In this document: piece after piece, positions 18,045 through 26,861 of the stretch
Layout of the letters: each line of letters begins with the position of its first letter
Numbering within the stretch: position 1 is the stretch's first letter
Assembly: GCA_050297855.1 (NCBI GenBank)
Contig: JBNKTC010000005.1
Location: 1-64,000, forward strand
DNA from: SZUA-545 sp050297855
GTDB lineage: Bacteria > Campylobacterota > Campylobacteria > Campylobacterales > SZUA-545
Reading direction: 5' to 3'
DNA: 64,000 bases
Notes under the pieces: generated by a model
Database searches by the model: none
Seen by the model: only the letters and a program-made list of their open reading frames with translations
What the model was told of the DNA's origin: nothing
Translations under genes and position numbers: made by a program

Positions 18045-19312
18045 TATTTAAACAGCGAACTCCCGAGATAGTCGCTGTCATTGAGTTCCCGCTCGATCTC
18101 GAGCAGCCGGTTGTACTTGGCAGTCCGCTCGCCGCGTGCCGTGGAACCTGTCTTGATCTCACCGGTGTTAAGGGCTACGGCAAAGTCTGCGATAAACGCA
18201 TCTTCGCTCTCGCCGCTCCGATGGCTCATGACCGTTTTATATCCGTTTCGCTGCGCCAGGCGTACCGTACGCATCGTTTCGGTGACCGATCCGATCTGGT
18301 TTGGTTTAATTAATATCGCATTTCCGATACCTTTTTCAATACCCTCGGCCAAAATTTTCTCATTTGTTACGAAAAGATCGTCGCCGACGAGCTGGCATTT
18401 GTCACCCAGGATCTCCGTAAGGTATTTCCAACCTTCCCAGTCATCTTCGCTCAGACCGTCTTCGATGGAGACGATGGGGTATTTTTCGACCATGGAAGCC
18501 AGATAGTCGGACATCTCTTTGCTTGAAAGTGTCCGGTTTTCGGAATCCAGCCGGTATCCGCCGTCTTTGACCAGTTCGCTCGCCGCGACATCCAGGGCGA
18601 TACCGATCTGTGTACCCGGCTCGTATCCGGCGTCTTTGACCGCTTCGAGGATCACTTCGATCGGCTCTTCGTTGTTAGCCAGGTTAGGTGCAAAACCGCC
18701 CTCATCCCCTTTAGCCGTTGATTCACCGCGTTTGTCGAGGTTTTTTGAAAGTACATGGAAGATCTCGGCAGAGGCTCTCAGCGCATCGGCGAAGTTGTCA
18801 AACCCGACCGGCATGATCATATACTCCTGGAAGTCGATGCTGTTGTTGGCGTGTTCGCCACCGTTGATGATGTTAAGCATCGGCGTCGGAAGGATGCTGG
18901 CATTGGCACCGCCCAGGTATCGGTACAGGGGCATTCTGAGGCTCTTGGCCGCCGCACGGGCGATCGCCATGGAGACGCCAAGGACCGCGTTGGCCCCCAG
19001 CTTGGAGTAGTTTTCCGTACCGTCAAGCTGCTTCATCAGACCGTCAAGACCTGCCTGGTCATACGGGGAGAGGCCGACCAGCTCGTCCGCGATAAGCGTG
19101 TTAACGTTTTCACACGCTTTGAGTACCCCTTTGCCGCCGTAGCGTTTGTCTTTGTCACGCAGTTCCAGCGCTTCCCGTTTTCCCGTACTCGCCCCGCTGG
19201 GTACGATCGCATTGGCCGTACTGCCATCGCTCAGGCTCACCGTTGCACGGACTGTGGGGTTTCCTCTGGAATCCATCACCTCATCGGCAAAAATATTATC
19301 AATATAAATCAT
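18044..19312 (-). CDS. eno: Enolase
   Basis: Enolase interconverts 2-phosphoglycerate and phosphoenolpyruvate. All signatures are present: SGASTGKREALELRD in the flexible loop, the Mg ligands in ALDVAASE and SIEDGLSEDDWEGW, ILIKPNQIGSVTET with the catalytic Lys, and SHRSGESED. The 422-aa length is normal. It starts 1 base after the recA stop, so recA and eno are co-transcribed. Confidence 0.97.
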   Translation of the reverse strand: MIYIDNIFADEVMDSRGNPTVRATVSLSDGSTANAIVPSGASTGKREALELRDKDKRYGGKGVLKACENVNTLIADELVGLSPYDQAGLDGLMKQLDGTENYSKLGANAVLGVSMAIARAAAKSLRMPLYRYLGGANASILPTPMLNIINGGEHANNSIDFQEYMIMPVGFDNFADALRASAEIFHVLSKNLDKRGESTAKGDEGGFAPNLANNEEPIEVILEAVKDAGYEPGTQIGIALDVAASELVKDGGYRLDSENRTLSSKEMSDYLASMVEKYPIVSIEDGLSEDDWEGWKYLTEILGDKCQLVGDDLFVTNEKILAEGIEKGIGNAILIKPNQIGSVTETMRTVRLAQRNGYKTVMSHRSGESEDAFIADFAVALNTGEIKTGSTARGERTAKYNRLLEIERELNDSDYLGSSLFK

Positions 19313-20344
19313 TTATTCTCCTTCTTCTTCTCGTAGATCATCCAGCTCCGGAAGTTCGACCCCCATGGAGTTTTTGATCGCGTTTTCGATCTCTTCGGCG
19401 ACCTCGGGATTCTCTTTTAAGAAAGCCTTAGCCTTCTCTTTCCCCTGTCCCAGCTTGCTGTCTTTATAGCTGAACCAGGTTCCGCTCTTATCCACGATAT
19501 CGAGCTTCACGCCGTAGTCGATCAGCTCACCCTCTTTGGATATACCTTCACCGAACATGATATCAAATTCCGCCTGCTTAAAGGGCGGAGCGACTTTGTT
19601 CTTGATAATTTTAGCCTTAACACGGTTACCGATCGATTCGTCCCCCTGCTTAAGCGTCTGGATCCGGCGGATATCGATCCGGACCGAGGAGTAGAATTTC
19701 AGGGCGTTACCGCCGGTCGTCGTTTCGGGAGAACCGTAACCCATCATCCCGATCTTCATCCGGATCTGGTTGATGAAGATGATCGTCGTCTTCATCTTGT
19801 TGACGACACCGGTCAGTTTACGAAGCGCCTGGGACATAAGACGGGCCTGGACACCCACCTGGGCATCCCCCATGTCCCCCTCGATCTCGCTTTTGGGCGT
19901 CAGGGCCGCGACGGAGTCGACGACGATCAGGTCCACCGCACCGCTGCGGGCTACCGTCTCGACGATATCCAGCGCCTGCTCCCCGTAATCGGGCTGTGAC
20001 ACCAGCAGGTTGTCGATGTCGACACCGAGGTTTTTGGCATATTTGACATCCAGGGCGTGCTCCGCATCGATAAAGGCACAGGTGCCGCCCATCTTCTGCG
20101 CTTCGGCGATCACCTGAAGCGTCAGGGTCGTCTTACCGGAACTCTCGGGTCCGTACACTTCGATGATCCGCCCCTTGGGCACCCCGCCGATGCCCAGGGC
20201 CATATCCAGACCCAGTGATCCCGTACTGATCGCTTCCATCTCCTCGACAGGCTTGTCGCCCAGACGCATCAGCGTCCCCTTGCCAAAGGTCTTGTCAATT
20301 GCTTTTAAAGCCGAATCAAGGGCTTTTTGTTTATTATCATCCAT
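19313..20344 (-). CDS. recA: Recombinase RecA
   Basis: RecA forms filaments on single-stranded DNA for homologous recombination and SOS signalling. Walker A is GPESSGKT (65-72), Walker B is LIVVDSVAAL, and loop L2 has NQIRMKIGMMGYGSPETTTGG. The C-terminus is acidic (PELDDLREEEGE) as in other RecA proteins. The 343-aa length is normal. It is the first gene of the minus-strand block recA-eno-FtsB-like-AMIN-aroK. I see no LexA-type box in the upstream gap. Confidence 0.98.
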   Translation of the reverse strand: MDDNKQKALDSALKAIDKTFGKGTLMRLGDKPVEEMEAISTGSLGLDMALGIGGVPKGRIIEVYGPESSGKTTLTLQVIAEAQKMGGTCAFIDAEHALDVKYAKNLGVDIDNLLVSQPDYGEQALDIVETVARSGAVDLIVVDSVAALTPKSEIEGDMGDAQVGVQARLMSQALRKLTGVVNKMKTTIIFINQIRMKIGMMGYGSPETTTGGNALKFYSSVRIDIRRIQTLKQGDESIGNRVKAKIIKNKVAPPFKQAEFDIMFGEGISKEGELIDYGVKLDIVDKSGTWFSYKDSKLGQGKEKAKAFLKENPEVAEEIENAIKNSMGVELPELDDLREEEGE

Positions 20345-20368
20345 TCTCTGTTTCCAATAGAATTTATT

Positions 20369-20380
20369 TACAATATTGTA
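20369..20380 (-). promoter_or_regulatory. Palindromic -10 region upstream of recA
   Basis: TACAATATTGTA is a perfect 12-base palindrome 25 bases ahead of the recA start codon. On the minus strand it supplies a TACAAT -10 hexamer. It could be only a promoter core; no regulator for it is known to me. Confidence 0.35.
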
Positions 20381-20473
20381 GCGTTAGCGATCTAATATTG
20401 CAGTTAAGGCGATTGTATGCCCTTCCCTCTTCCCGAGAGAAAAATATGACAAAATGAAAGATTTTATACTCCG

Positions 20474-20956
20474 ATGCGCTGTTTCAGTTTCGACCCCATC
20501 ATCTTTGACGATGCGACTATCCTGATCCTGGGGACCTACCCCAGCCTCAAATCCTTTGAAGAGGGGTTTTACTACGCCCACCCCCAAAACCAGTTCTGGA
20601 GGCTGCTGGGCGAACTCTACGGCGAAAAGAGCCGTTCGCGCGATGAACGCATCTCCCTTTTAAAAAACCACCGTCTCGCCCTCTGGGATACGTGCCACAC
20701 CTGCATCCGCAGCGAAGGCAACTCCAGCGACACCAACCTGACCGAGATCGAACCCAACGACATCCCTGCCCTTTTGGAGAAGCATCCCTCGATCCACCGG
20801 ATCTGCTTTACGGGGAAAAAGGCCCAAAGCATCTATACGAAGCACTTCTCCCATCTTGGCATCGATACGACACTGCTCCCCTCACCCTCCCCGGCCTACC
20901 GGGCAATGCCCTTTGAAAAAAAACTCTCTCTTTACAAAGCGGCTCTTTTGGGTTAA
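20474..20956 (+). CDS. DNA-deoxyinosine (hypoxanthine) glycosylase, uracil-DNA glycosylase superfamily
   Basis: The 160-aa protein has the UDG-fold motifs of the family that removes deaminated bases: ILILGTYPSLKSFEEGFYY near residues 20-38, followed by HPQNQFWRLLGELYG and the late PSPSPAYRAM segment. No canonical active-site G-E-D-P is present, which matches the hypoxanthine-DNA glycosylase subgroup. The gene reads away from recA and stands alone. Substrate preference is inferred from family resemblance. Confidence 0.85.
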   Translation: MRCFSFDPIIFDDATILILGTYPSLKSFEEGFYYAHPQNQFWRLLGELYGEKSRSRDERISLLKNHRLALWDTCHTCIRSEGNSSDTNLTEIEPNDIPALLEKHPSIHRICFTGKKAQSIYTKHFSHLGIDTTLLPSPSPAYRAMPFEKKLSLYKAALLG

Positions 20957-20987
20957 TATCGATTTTTATTATCGTTAAGGATTCCGT

Positions 20988-22046
20988 ATGATATTTCTTG
21001 AAAACATGTGGGAACTCACCTACAACCTCTCTTTTTATCTTTTACTGGGTGCCGTTGCAGCAGGAGTTTTGCACCTTTTTATCTCCGAGCGCTATATTCA
21101 AAAGCATTTGGGAAACAGCTCTGTCGGATCGGTCCTGAAGGCGGCACTGTTCGGTATCCCGCTGCCCTTTTGCTCCTGTTCCGTCGTCCCCTTTGCCGTG
21201 TCGTTAAAAAAATCGGGGGCCAGCGACGGGTCAGTACTCAGTTTTCTGATCTCCACCCCCATCACCGGAGCCGACTCCATCGCCGCGACCTACGGGGTGT
21301 TCGGCGGACTTTTTACCGTCTATCGGGTCGTCACCTCCCTGATCATCGCGGTAATCGCCGGGGTATTGACCAATCTCTTCGGTATCCCGGCTGCCGTCAC
21401 GGAAGAGAAAAGGGAAACAGATACCGTCGAAACGGAATCCAGGATAAAAGATAAAAGCCTCAGGGCCGTACTCGATTACGGGTTTAATACCGTCTTTAAA
21501 GATATCGCCCGACCCCTCGCCTTCGGGATCATCCTGGGCGGGATCATTACCACCTTTATCCCCACGGACCTGGCCGTGCTGGCGGACAAATACTACCTGC
21601 TGACCTACCTCGCCGTCATCCTCATCGCCCCACCGCTCTATATCTGCGCCACCAGCTCCATCCCCATCGCCGCCTCCCTGATCGCCATTGGGGTCCCCGC
21701 AGGAGCCGCTTTTGTGCTTCTCTCCGCAGGGCCTGCGACCAGTACGGTGACCATGAGTGTGGTATACCAGAACCTCGGCCGGCGTGTATTCGGCATCTAC
21801 CTGGGTGTCATCCTCTTCTTCAGCATTGCTTTCGGGATGCTGCTGGACTGGGTACTGGACTATTCGCAGATCGATATCCGGAGACTCTTGAGCGTACATG
21901 AGGAGAGCACGGGTCTTTTTGCCCTTTCTACCCTGATCCTGCTTGCCCTGCTGCTCTATTACGTCGTCATCGAACCGCTCAAAAAACGGTTTTCCAAAGG
22001 GAAAGGCGGCAGCTGCGACGGCGGATCGTGCTGCTGCGGACATTAA
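20988..22046 (+). CDS. SO_0444-family Cu/Zn efflux permease
   Basis: The 352-aa membrane protein has about eight to ten helices and the family motif GIPLPFCSCSVVPFA with C62 and C64, followed by SFLISTPITGADSIAATYG. A late cytoplasmic or periplasmic tail is Gly/Cys/His rich (GGSCDGGSCCCGH) and likely binds metal. The family is annotated as a copper/zinc efflux transporter or permease of the DUF318 type. An AAGGA ribosome site lies at 20977-20981. The DksA-like gene follows after 2 bases. Confidence 0.87.
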   Translation: MIFLENMWELTYNLSFYLLLGAVAAGVLHLFISERYIQKHLGNSSVGSVLKAALFGIPLPFCSCSVVPFAVSLKKSGASDGSVLSFLISTPITGADSIAATYGVFGGLFTVYRVVTSLIIAVIAGVLTNLFGIPAAVTEEKRETDTVETESRIKDKSLRAVLDYGFNTVFKDIARPLAFGIILGGIITTFIPTDLAVLADKYYLLTYLAVILIAPPLYICATSSIPIAASLIAIGVPAGAAFVLLSAGPATSTVTMSVVYQNLGRRVFGIYLGVILFFSIAFGMLLDWVLDYSQIDIRRLLSVHEESTGLFALSTLILLALLLYYVVIEPLKKRFSKGKGGSCDGGSCCCGH

Positions 22047-22048
22047 CG

Positions 22049-22402
22049 ATGACCGAAGGGGAAAAGAGGAGACTGCTGGCGGAACTGGAATCTGCGCTTA
22101 AAAAAACGGATGCCGAGATACAGCTGCTTTCGGCAAGCCTCACTCCCCATGCACAGGACTGCTCCCTGGAGCCCCTGACAAAAAGTGAGCTGATCGCAGA
22201 AGCCAACCGTACGATCGCCCGCCTGGATGAGCTGCAGCTACGCCGAAAAAGCGTCAAAGAGGCCCTGGGGCAGATCAACAATGAGGATTTCGGTCTCTGC
22301 AAAAGCTGCGGAGAACCGATCCCTTACGATCGGCTGCTGCTTATGCCGGAGACGAGATGCTGTGTCGTCTGCCTCCGGGAGGAGTCGTGTCCGCCGGAGT
22401 GA
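22049..22402 (+). CDS. DksA/TraR-type C4 zinc-finger protein
   Basis: Start ATG 22049 is preferred over the longer reading because it follows the permease stop by 2 bases. The 117-aa protein has a long helical pair (residues 5-75) and a C4 zinc finger CKSCGEPIP with the second pair in CCVVCLREE. This is the layout of DksA/TraR proteins, which act in the secondary channel of RNA polymerase, but the DxxDxA tip motif of true DksA is not evident. It may instead be a metal-linked regulator of the upstream permease. Its end overlaps the converging gene by 62 bases. Confidence 0.8.
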   Translation: MTEGEKRRLLAELESALKKTDAEIQLLSASLTPHAQDCSLEPLTKSELIAEANRTIARLDELQLRRKSVKEALGQINNEDFGLCKSCGEPIPYDRLLLMPETRCCVVCLREESCPPE

Positions 22403-22745
22403 CCTCCCACCGCTCCGGTTTTTTCAAAAAGATAAACCAGAGAACAAAAAGCAGTACCCCGATATAGAGGGGGACCAGGGCGAAGGAGAGGATCGCCGCA
22501 CCCAGGTTCAGGTGTTTTCGCGTGGCGACCAGGTGATTCTCCCCCTTGTACTCTACGGCAAAACGGTTGAGTTCGAACATCTTTTTAATATGGCCGAGTT
22601 TTGCTTCAGGGCTTAATCCGTCGTTTGCTCTCACCTCATCGATAAACGCCTCCGCGATCTTTCGGTTGGTCTCCTGCTGGCGGCGGTCGATGATAAAAAA
22701 AAGCACGCCGATCGGCAAGGCAAAGAGCATCAGCAGCTGGTTCAT
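22341..22745 (-). CDS. Small two-helix membrane protein of unknown function
   Basis: The start is set at ATG 22745 because a GGAGAGG site precedes it; the frame stays open further upstream but would cover the next gene's promoter. The 134-aa product has an N-terminal hydrophobic helix (LLMLFALPIGVLFFIID), a charged central part (EAFIDEVRANDGLSPEAK) and a second hydrophobic segment (LVPLYIGVLLFVLWFIFL). The Pro/Thr/Arg-rich tail is encoded in the region shared with the DksA-like gene, so it may be a non-essential extension. No family is recognised. Confidence 0.65.
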   Translation of the reverse strand: MNQLLMLFALPIGVLFFIIDRRQQETNRKIAEAFIDEVRANDGLSPEAKLGHIKKMFELNRFAVEYKGENHLVATRKHLNLGAAILSFALVPLYIGVLLFVLWFIFLKKPERWEVTPADTTPPGGRRHSISSPA

Positions 22746-22823
22746 ACCCCTCTCCTTCAGATAAAAGCCACATATTTTATCTTTTTTTAGTACCATTCGC
22801 ACAATTTTTCGCAAGGAGACGTC

Positions 22824-23147
22824 ATGAAAGCCATGATTACCATGCTGCTGCTGATCGCATCGGCATTCGGTGCATCCCTCACCTGCACCGTAGACAAAGA
22901 GAAAGACCGCATCATCGCAACAGTCGAAGCGGAGCGTAATTTTGAGACCAATACCCCGCGAAGCGTGACACTCTACTGGAGTACGGACAACGCCAAATGG
23001 GACAAGCGGGAACGTACCCTCTCCCTTCCGGCCGACCACTCAAAGGTATGGGACTGGCGAAGCTACTCCCCAAGACCTTCCACTGTCCGAGTCACTGCCA
23101 TCTTTAACGGCATGCTGATCGAAGACGAATGCGTCATCGAAAAATAA
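22824..23147 (+). CDS. Small secreted protein of unknown function
   Basis: The 107-aa product has a clear signal peptide (MKAMITMLLLIASAFGA) and a mature part rich in beta-strand sequence (RSVTLYWSTDNAKWDKRE, STVRVTAIFNGMLIEDE). Two cysteines (CTVDKE near the mature start and DECVIE near the end) could form a disulfide in the periplasm. An AAGGAGA ribosome site precedes the start, and a terminator-like hairpin follows. No family is recognised. Confidence 0.75.
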   Translation: MKAMITMLLLIASAFGASLTCTVDKEKDRIIATVEAERNFETNTPRSVTLYWSTDNAKWDKRERTLSLPADHSKVWDWRSYSPRPSTVRVTAIFNGMLIEDECVIEK

Positions 23148-23154
23148 TCCTCTA

Positions 23155-23178
23155 ACCCGGTTTTCCGGGTCCCTTTTC
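23155..23178 (+). terminator. Rho-independent terminator-like hairpin
   Basis: ACCCGG-TTTT-CCGGGT forms a 6-bp GC-rich stem with a tetraloop 8 bases after the stop of the secreted protein gene, followed by CCCTTTT. The T tract is short, so efficiency is uncertain. Confidence 0.5.
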
Positions 23179-23254
23179 CCCGAAATCACCTCTTAAATCT
23201 TCCTTTCTGTATAATAAAACCATTAGAATATTCACCCCGTAACAAAGGTCCGTT

Positions 23255-24118
23255 TTGCCACACTATAGCGTTGCCCACTCCCCCGATGCCGATGACATTT
23301 TTATGTACTATGCCGTCAAGTTCGGCTGGGTCGGGAGCAAAGAGATCACCTTTGACAACATCGCCCTCGATATCGAGACGCTGAATCAAAAATCGCTAAA
23401 GAGCGAGTACGACATCTGCGCCATCAGTTTTGCCCTCTACCCCCACATCAAGGACGAATACGCCCTGATCAACACTGCTGCCAGTTTCGGCGAGGGGTAC
23501 GGCCCCAAACTGATCAAGAAAAAGGGGGCGAAGCTCAAACGCCACTTCAAAGTAGCCCTCAGCGGCGAATACACGACCAACGCCATGCTCTTCAAACTCA
23601 AATACCCCGATGCCCGCATTACCTACATGAACTTCCTGGAGATCGAAGAGGCGGTCCTGGACGGCAGAGTGGATGCCGGGGTCCTGATCCACGAATCGAT
23701 CCTCACCTACAGCGATGAGCTGGAGACGGAGGCGGAGATCTACGACATCTGGCTAGATTTTGCCGGGGAGACCCTCCCCCTGCCCCTGGGTGGAATGGCC
23801 CTGCGGCGATCCATTCCTCTTAACCGTGCTATTGAATGCCAGCACATTTTGACCGATGCTATCAGAATCGGGATCGAACACAAGCAGCTGCTTTCGAAAA
23901 TGCTGATGGAGCGGAACCTGATCCGGGTAAGTAACGAGGACCTGCAGACCTATCTGGACCTCTACGCCAACGAACACTCCCTCAAATTTGACGAAAATGC
24001 GATCAAGGGGTTGGACAAACTTTTTGAGATCGGGTACAACGCCGGGATATATACCGAACGGATCAAAACCGAAGAGTATCTGATACCCGAAAAATACGAC
24101 GCATTAAGGCACAGCTGA
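23255..24118 (+). CDS. mqnD: 1,4-dihydroxy-6-naphthoate synthase (futalosine menaquinone pathway)
   Basis: MqnD converts cyclic dehypoxanthine futalosine to 1,4-dihydroxy-6-naphthoate. The 287-aa periplasmic-binding-protein-like fold starts with the family signature AHSPDADDIFMYYA, followed by the substrate region around LNQKSLKSEYDICAIS and GEGYGPKLI. The second lobe holds VLIHESILTYSD and LPLPLGGMALRR. The TTG start at 23255 has no in-frame ATG that would keep the conserved N-terminus. It overlaps fliQ by 1 base. Menaquinone made this way supports the anaerobic respiration expected of this phylum. Confidence 0.92.
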   Translation: MPHYSVAHSPDADDIFMYYAVKFGWVGSKEITFDNIALDIETLNQKSLKSEYDICAISFALYPHIKDEYALINTAASFGEGYGPKLIKKKGAKLKRHFKVALSGEYTTNAMLFKLKYPDARITYMNFLEIEEAVLDGRVDAGVLIHESILTYSDELETEAEIYDIWLDFAGETLPLPLGGMALRRSIPLNRAIECQHILTDAIRIGIEHKQLLSKMLMERNLIRVSNEDLQTYLDLYANEHSLKFDENAIKGLDKLFEIGYNAGIYTERIKTEEYLIPEKYDALRHS

Positions 24119-24384
24119 TGGAAGGTGAACTGATTGCCATCACGATCGACACGTTTAAGACCGCCTTTTTTATCTCCTTTCCCATCCTGATGGGAGGGCT
24201 CCTGGCCGGTCTGGTGATCAGTATTTTCCAGGCAACGACCCAGATCAACGAGATGACGCTCAGTTTCGTCCCCAAGATCATCGTCGTTGCCGTCATTATC
24301 GTCTTATTGATGCCGTGGATGACCAATATGATGGTCGATTTTACAATCCGGCTCTTTGACAAGATCCCCCATTTCGTCGGATAA
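24118..24384 (+). CDS. fliQ: Flagellar export apparatus protein FliQ
   Basis: FliQ is part of the FliPQR export gate at the base of the flagellum. The 88-aa protein has the two standard hydrophobic helices and the family pattern ISFPILMGGLLAGLVISIFQ-ATTQINEMTLSFVPK. It begins on the last base of mqnD. In other Campylobacterota fliQ also lies near recA rather than with fliP/fliR. No other export gene is in this window. Confidence 0.95.
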   Translation: MEGELIAITIDTFKTAFFISFPILMGGLLAGLVISIFQATTQINEMTLSFVPKIIVVAVIIVLLMPWMTNMMVDFTIRLFDKIPHFVG

Positions 24385-24397
24385 AGGGAAATAGCCT

Positions 24398-26704
24398 ATG
24401 AGCAACCATATTACCTTAAAGTATGACTCCCCCATCTGCGATATCCGGAAGTTCGGGAAGAGTTACCTGCTTTTGGACGATATGCTCAGACTTCACCGCA
24501 TCACTCCGACGTTTAAAAAAGAAAAAAGCTTTACCCTCATCAAGACCGAGAGCAAAAAAGGGATCAAACAGCTCCTTGCCAGCGGTGCATTCACCTTTGT
24601 CAAAAAAGAGAAACCCTATACCCTGGCCATCAAAGAGAAGAAGCTCGTGCCCCTGACCTGGTTCGGGGATACGATCACCTGTATGGCGGAGTCCTACGAC
24701 GGGAAGTATCTTGCCTTTGGCTACGACAACGGACGGGTCAACGTCTTTATGGACAGCGGGGAGATCTACCAGTCCCTGGTCTTTGAGTGCGGAAATATCC
24801 GCTCCGTCGCTTTTGATGATAAAAGCGACATGCTGCTTGCCATCGGGGATAGGAACAAGATGGCCGTCCACGACGTCCTTCTCAACCGTACCCTTGCCAG
24901 TATCCGGACCGATGTAGGCATTCTTCATGCCCTCTTCCTGGATGATTACAAGATCTTTGCCGTCAACGAAAACGGTACCACCTCGATCATCAATATCAAG
25001 ACCGCCAGCGTTGAATCGACCCATAACAACAGTATCCAAAACCCCACGGCGATCGCCCTTAACACCAACCGCGATTACGGTATGGTCGCCGAACGAAACG
25101 GGAAAGTCACCGTTATCTTCCTGGAACGTAACAAGATCCTCTTTACCCACCAGCTGCAGGAGAAACCGGTCGGTAAGATCAAATGGGTCGGAGAGACCCT
25201 TGTTTTTCTTTTTAAAGACGGAAGCGTTGCCATCTACCCACTTTTGAACGACCATAAGATGATCGAAAAAAATATTGCCGACCGCGACTACAAAACAGCC
25301 AGCCTGCTCTTAAAGAAAAACACCTTCCTCTCCCTCTTCTCCGATATCGAAAACAGCCTTGATACAGTGTGGAACGAAGAGGTCTTCCCCCAGGCGATGG
25401 ACCTGATCCTGGATAACCGTCAAGCAGATGCGGAGACCCTGGTGGACCCCTTTATCCACGACGTCTACAAAAAAAAGGTGTTCAACCTCTATACCGATGA
25501 GAGCGAAGTGGTCATCAATTTCCTCAAAGCCTATGAACACAACGACTATGCCACGATCTTTGCCCTGGCCGAGACCTACCCCCACCTGAAAAAAAGCTAT
25601 AAATACCGGGTGATCAATGACGAGTGGGAGCTGGCCTATAAAAAGGCGTTCGATGCGATGAAAAACGGCTTTAAAGCCAAAGCGACCCAGATCTTCCGTC
25701 CCTTTAACGATATCGAGAAGAAAAAAAACCTTATCAGCGTACTGACCACATTCCCCAATCTTTTTATCGAGGCCGACACCTATTTCAGGACAAAACAGAC
25801 AGCCAAATACTTTGCCCTGGCGACTAAAAACTCCGTTTTAAAAGAGACCCCCGAATATGAACGTCTGGTCGACGCGGCGGAAAAACTGATCAAAAAGATC
25901 GACGAAGCGGAAGAGCGGGGAGCTCTCCGGGATATTATCGTCCTGGCCAAACGGCTGGCCAGCTACTCTCCCTATAAAGCCAAAGCCAAAGCGATCATCG
26001 ATTCGATCCGTTACCGCGTTCTTTTCCTCGACCACATACAAAAGGGAAAAAATTCAGAAGCCTACGCTCTGATCGAACAGGCCCATGAGATCACCCGTAT
26101 GGATGAGTTTCAAACACTCTATGCCCCTTTCAAAGCGGAAGAGCCTGCCGCCTATACTGCAGCTTTCCACGGACAGACTGCGGAAATCCTCTACCGGATG
26201 AAAGATTTCCTCTCCGTTCCCCTGCTAAAAGACAAGATCGCATCCATCGTCAAGATCTCCTATCTCAAAAGCTTTTTAAATGTTGACGATGTGGAGATGA
26301 CCGACTGGAAATCGACCATTGAATACTATTCGCTCTTTTTCGGTATCGATAACGATATCAAAGAGACGACGCGGCAGCTTGGCATTGAAGAGGTCCTTTA
26401 CAAGATGATAGGCGGAAAGGATAAATACGGCTACCGCAAGTACGACTTCCTCGACGACATCATTAAGGAGAAGACCGAAGAGCAGCTCAAGGCGGAGAGA
26501 CAGAAAAAGAAACGAGACCTTACCCACATCCAGCATTTCCTGATCATTGTCGGCGGGATCCTGCTCCTCTCACTGGGAGCGTATATTGCCCTTAAAATTT
26601 TCGGCAGCGAGATCCGCGAATATAAAGAGGAGCGGCGCCACGGTCCCTACAAACTCTTTCAAAAAGTCTACGAAAAGACCGGCAAAGGGGAGAATACACA
26701 ATAA
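24398..26704 (+). CDS. Large membrane-anchored propeller/solenoid protein, unknown function
   Basis: The 768-aa product lacks a signal peptide. Residues 1-290 read as repeated beta-propeller-like units (for example YDGKYLAFGYDNGRVNVFMD and NTNRDYGMVAERNGKVTVI), similar in spacing to WD40 blades. Residues 290-690 are all helical, with repeated Tyr/Ala-rich stretches as in a TPR-type solenoid. A single membrane helix near residues 710-735 (FLIIVGGILLLSLGAYIALK) anchors the C-terminus, leaving the propeller in the cytoplasm. It follows fliQ by 13 bases and is probably co-transcribed. A scaffold or motility-linked role is only inference. Confidence 0.75.
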   Translation: MSNHITLKYDSPICDIRKFGKSYLLLDDMLRLHRITPTFKKEKSFTLIKTESKKGIKQLLASGAFTFVKKEKPYTLAIKEKKLVPLTWFGDTITCMAESYDGKYLAFGYDNGRVNVFMDSGEIYQSLVFECGNIRSVAFDDKSDMLLAIGDRNKMAVHDVLLNRTLASIRTDVGILHALFLDDYKIFAVNENGTTSIINIKTASVESTHNNSIQNPTAIALNTNRDYGMVAERNGKVTVIFLERNKILFTHQLQEKPVGKIKWVGETLVFLFKDGSVAIYPLLNDHKMIEKNIADRDYKTASLLLKKNTFLSLFSDIENSLDTVWNEEVFPQAMDLILDNRQADAETLVDPFIHDVYKKKVFNLYTDESEVVINFLKAYEHNDYATIFALAETYPHLKKSYKYRVINDEWELAYKKAFDAMKNGFKAKATQIFRPFNDIEKKKNLISVLTTFPNLFIEADTYFRTKQTAKYFALATKNSVLKETPEYERLVDAAEKLIKKIDEAEERGALRDIIVLAKRLASYSPYKAKAKAIIDSIRYRVLFLDHIQKGKNSEAYALIEQAHEITRMDEFQTLYAPFKAEEPAAYTAAFHGQTAEILYRMKDFLSVPLLKDKIASIVKISYLKSFLNVDDVEMTDWKSTIEYYSLFFGIDNDIKETTRQLGIEEVLYKMIGGKDKYGYRKYDFLDDIIKEKTEEQLKAERQKKKRDLTHIQHFLIIVGGILLLSLGAYIALKIFGSEIREYKEERRHGPYKLFQKVYEKTGKGENTQ

Positions 26705-26741
26705 GTTCATTTTTTGTTTTTTTTATGGTATATTCCAGAGT

Positions 26742-26861
26742 ATGAAACGGATTATTATTTTTTGTATAACCGCCGGATTTATTGTCACACTCGCAGGATG
26801 CGAAAAAACGAAATACCGCCACCCGCTGCATCAGGACGACAAACGTACCACTACGATGTAA
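26742..26861 (+). CDS. Very small lipoprotein
   Basis: The 39-codon frame begins MKRIIIFCITAGF and has a clear lipobox LAGC ending the signal peptide, leaving a mature peptide of only about 20 residues (CEKTKYRHPLHQDD...). Tiny lipoproteins of this shape occur near biosynthetic genes in many proteobacteria, some acting in lipopolysaccharide-transport assembly, but the LptM core motif is not convincingly present. It lies 37 bases after the large propeller gene and its end overlaps the converging queD by 11 bases. Confidence 0.6.
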   Translation: MKRIIIFCITAGFIVTLAGCEKTKYRHPLHQDDKRTTTM

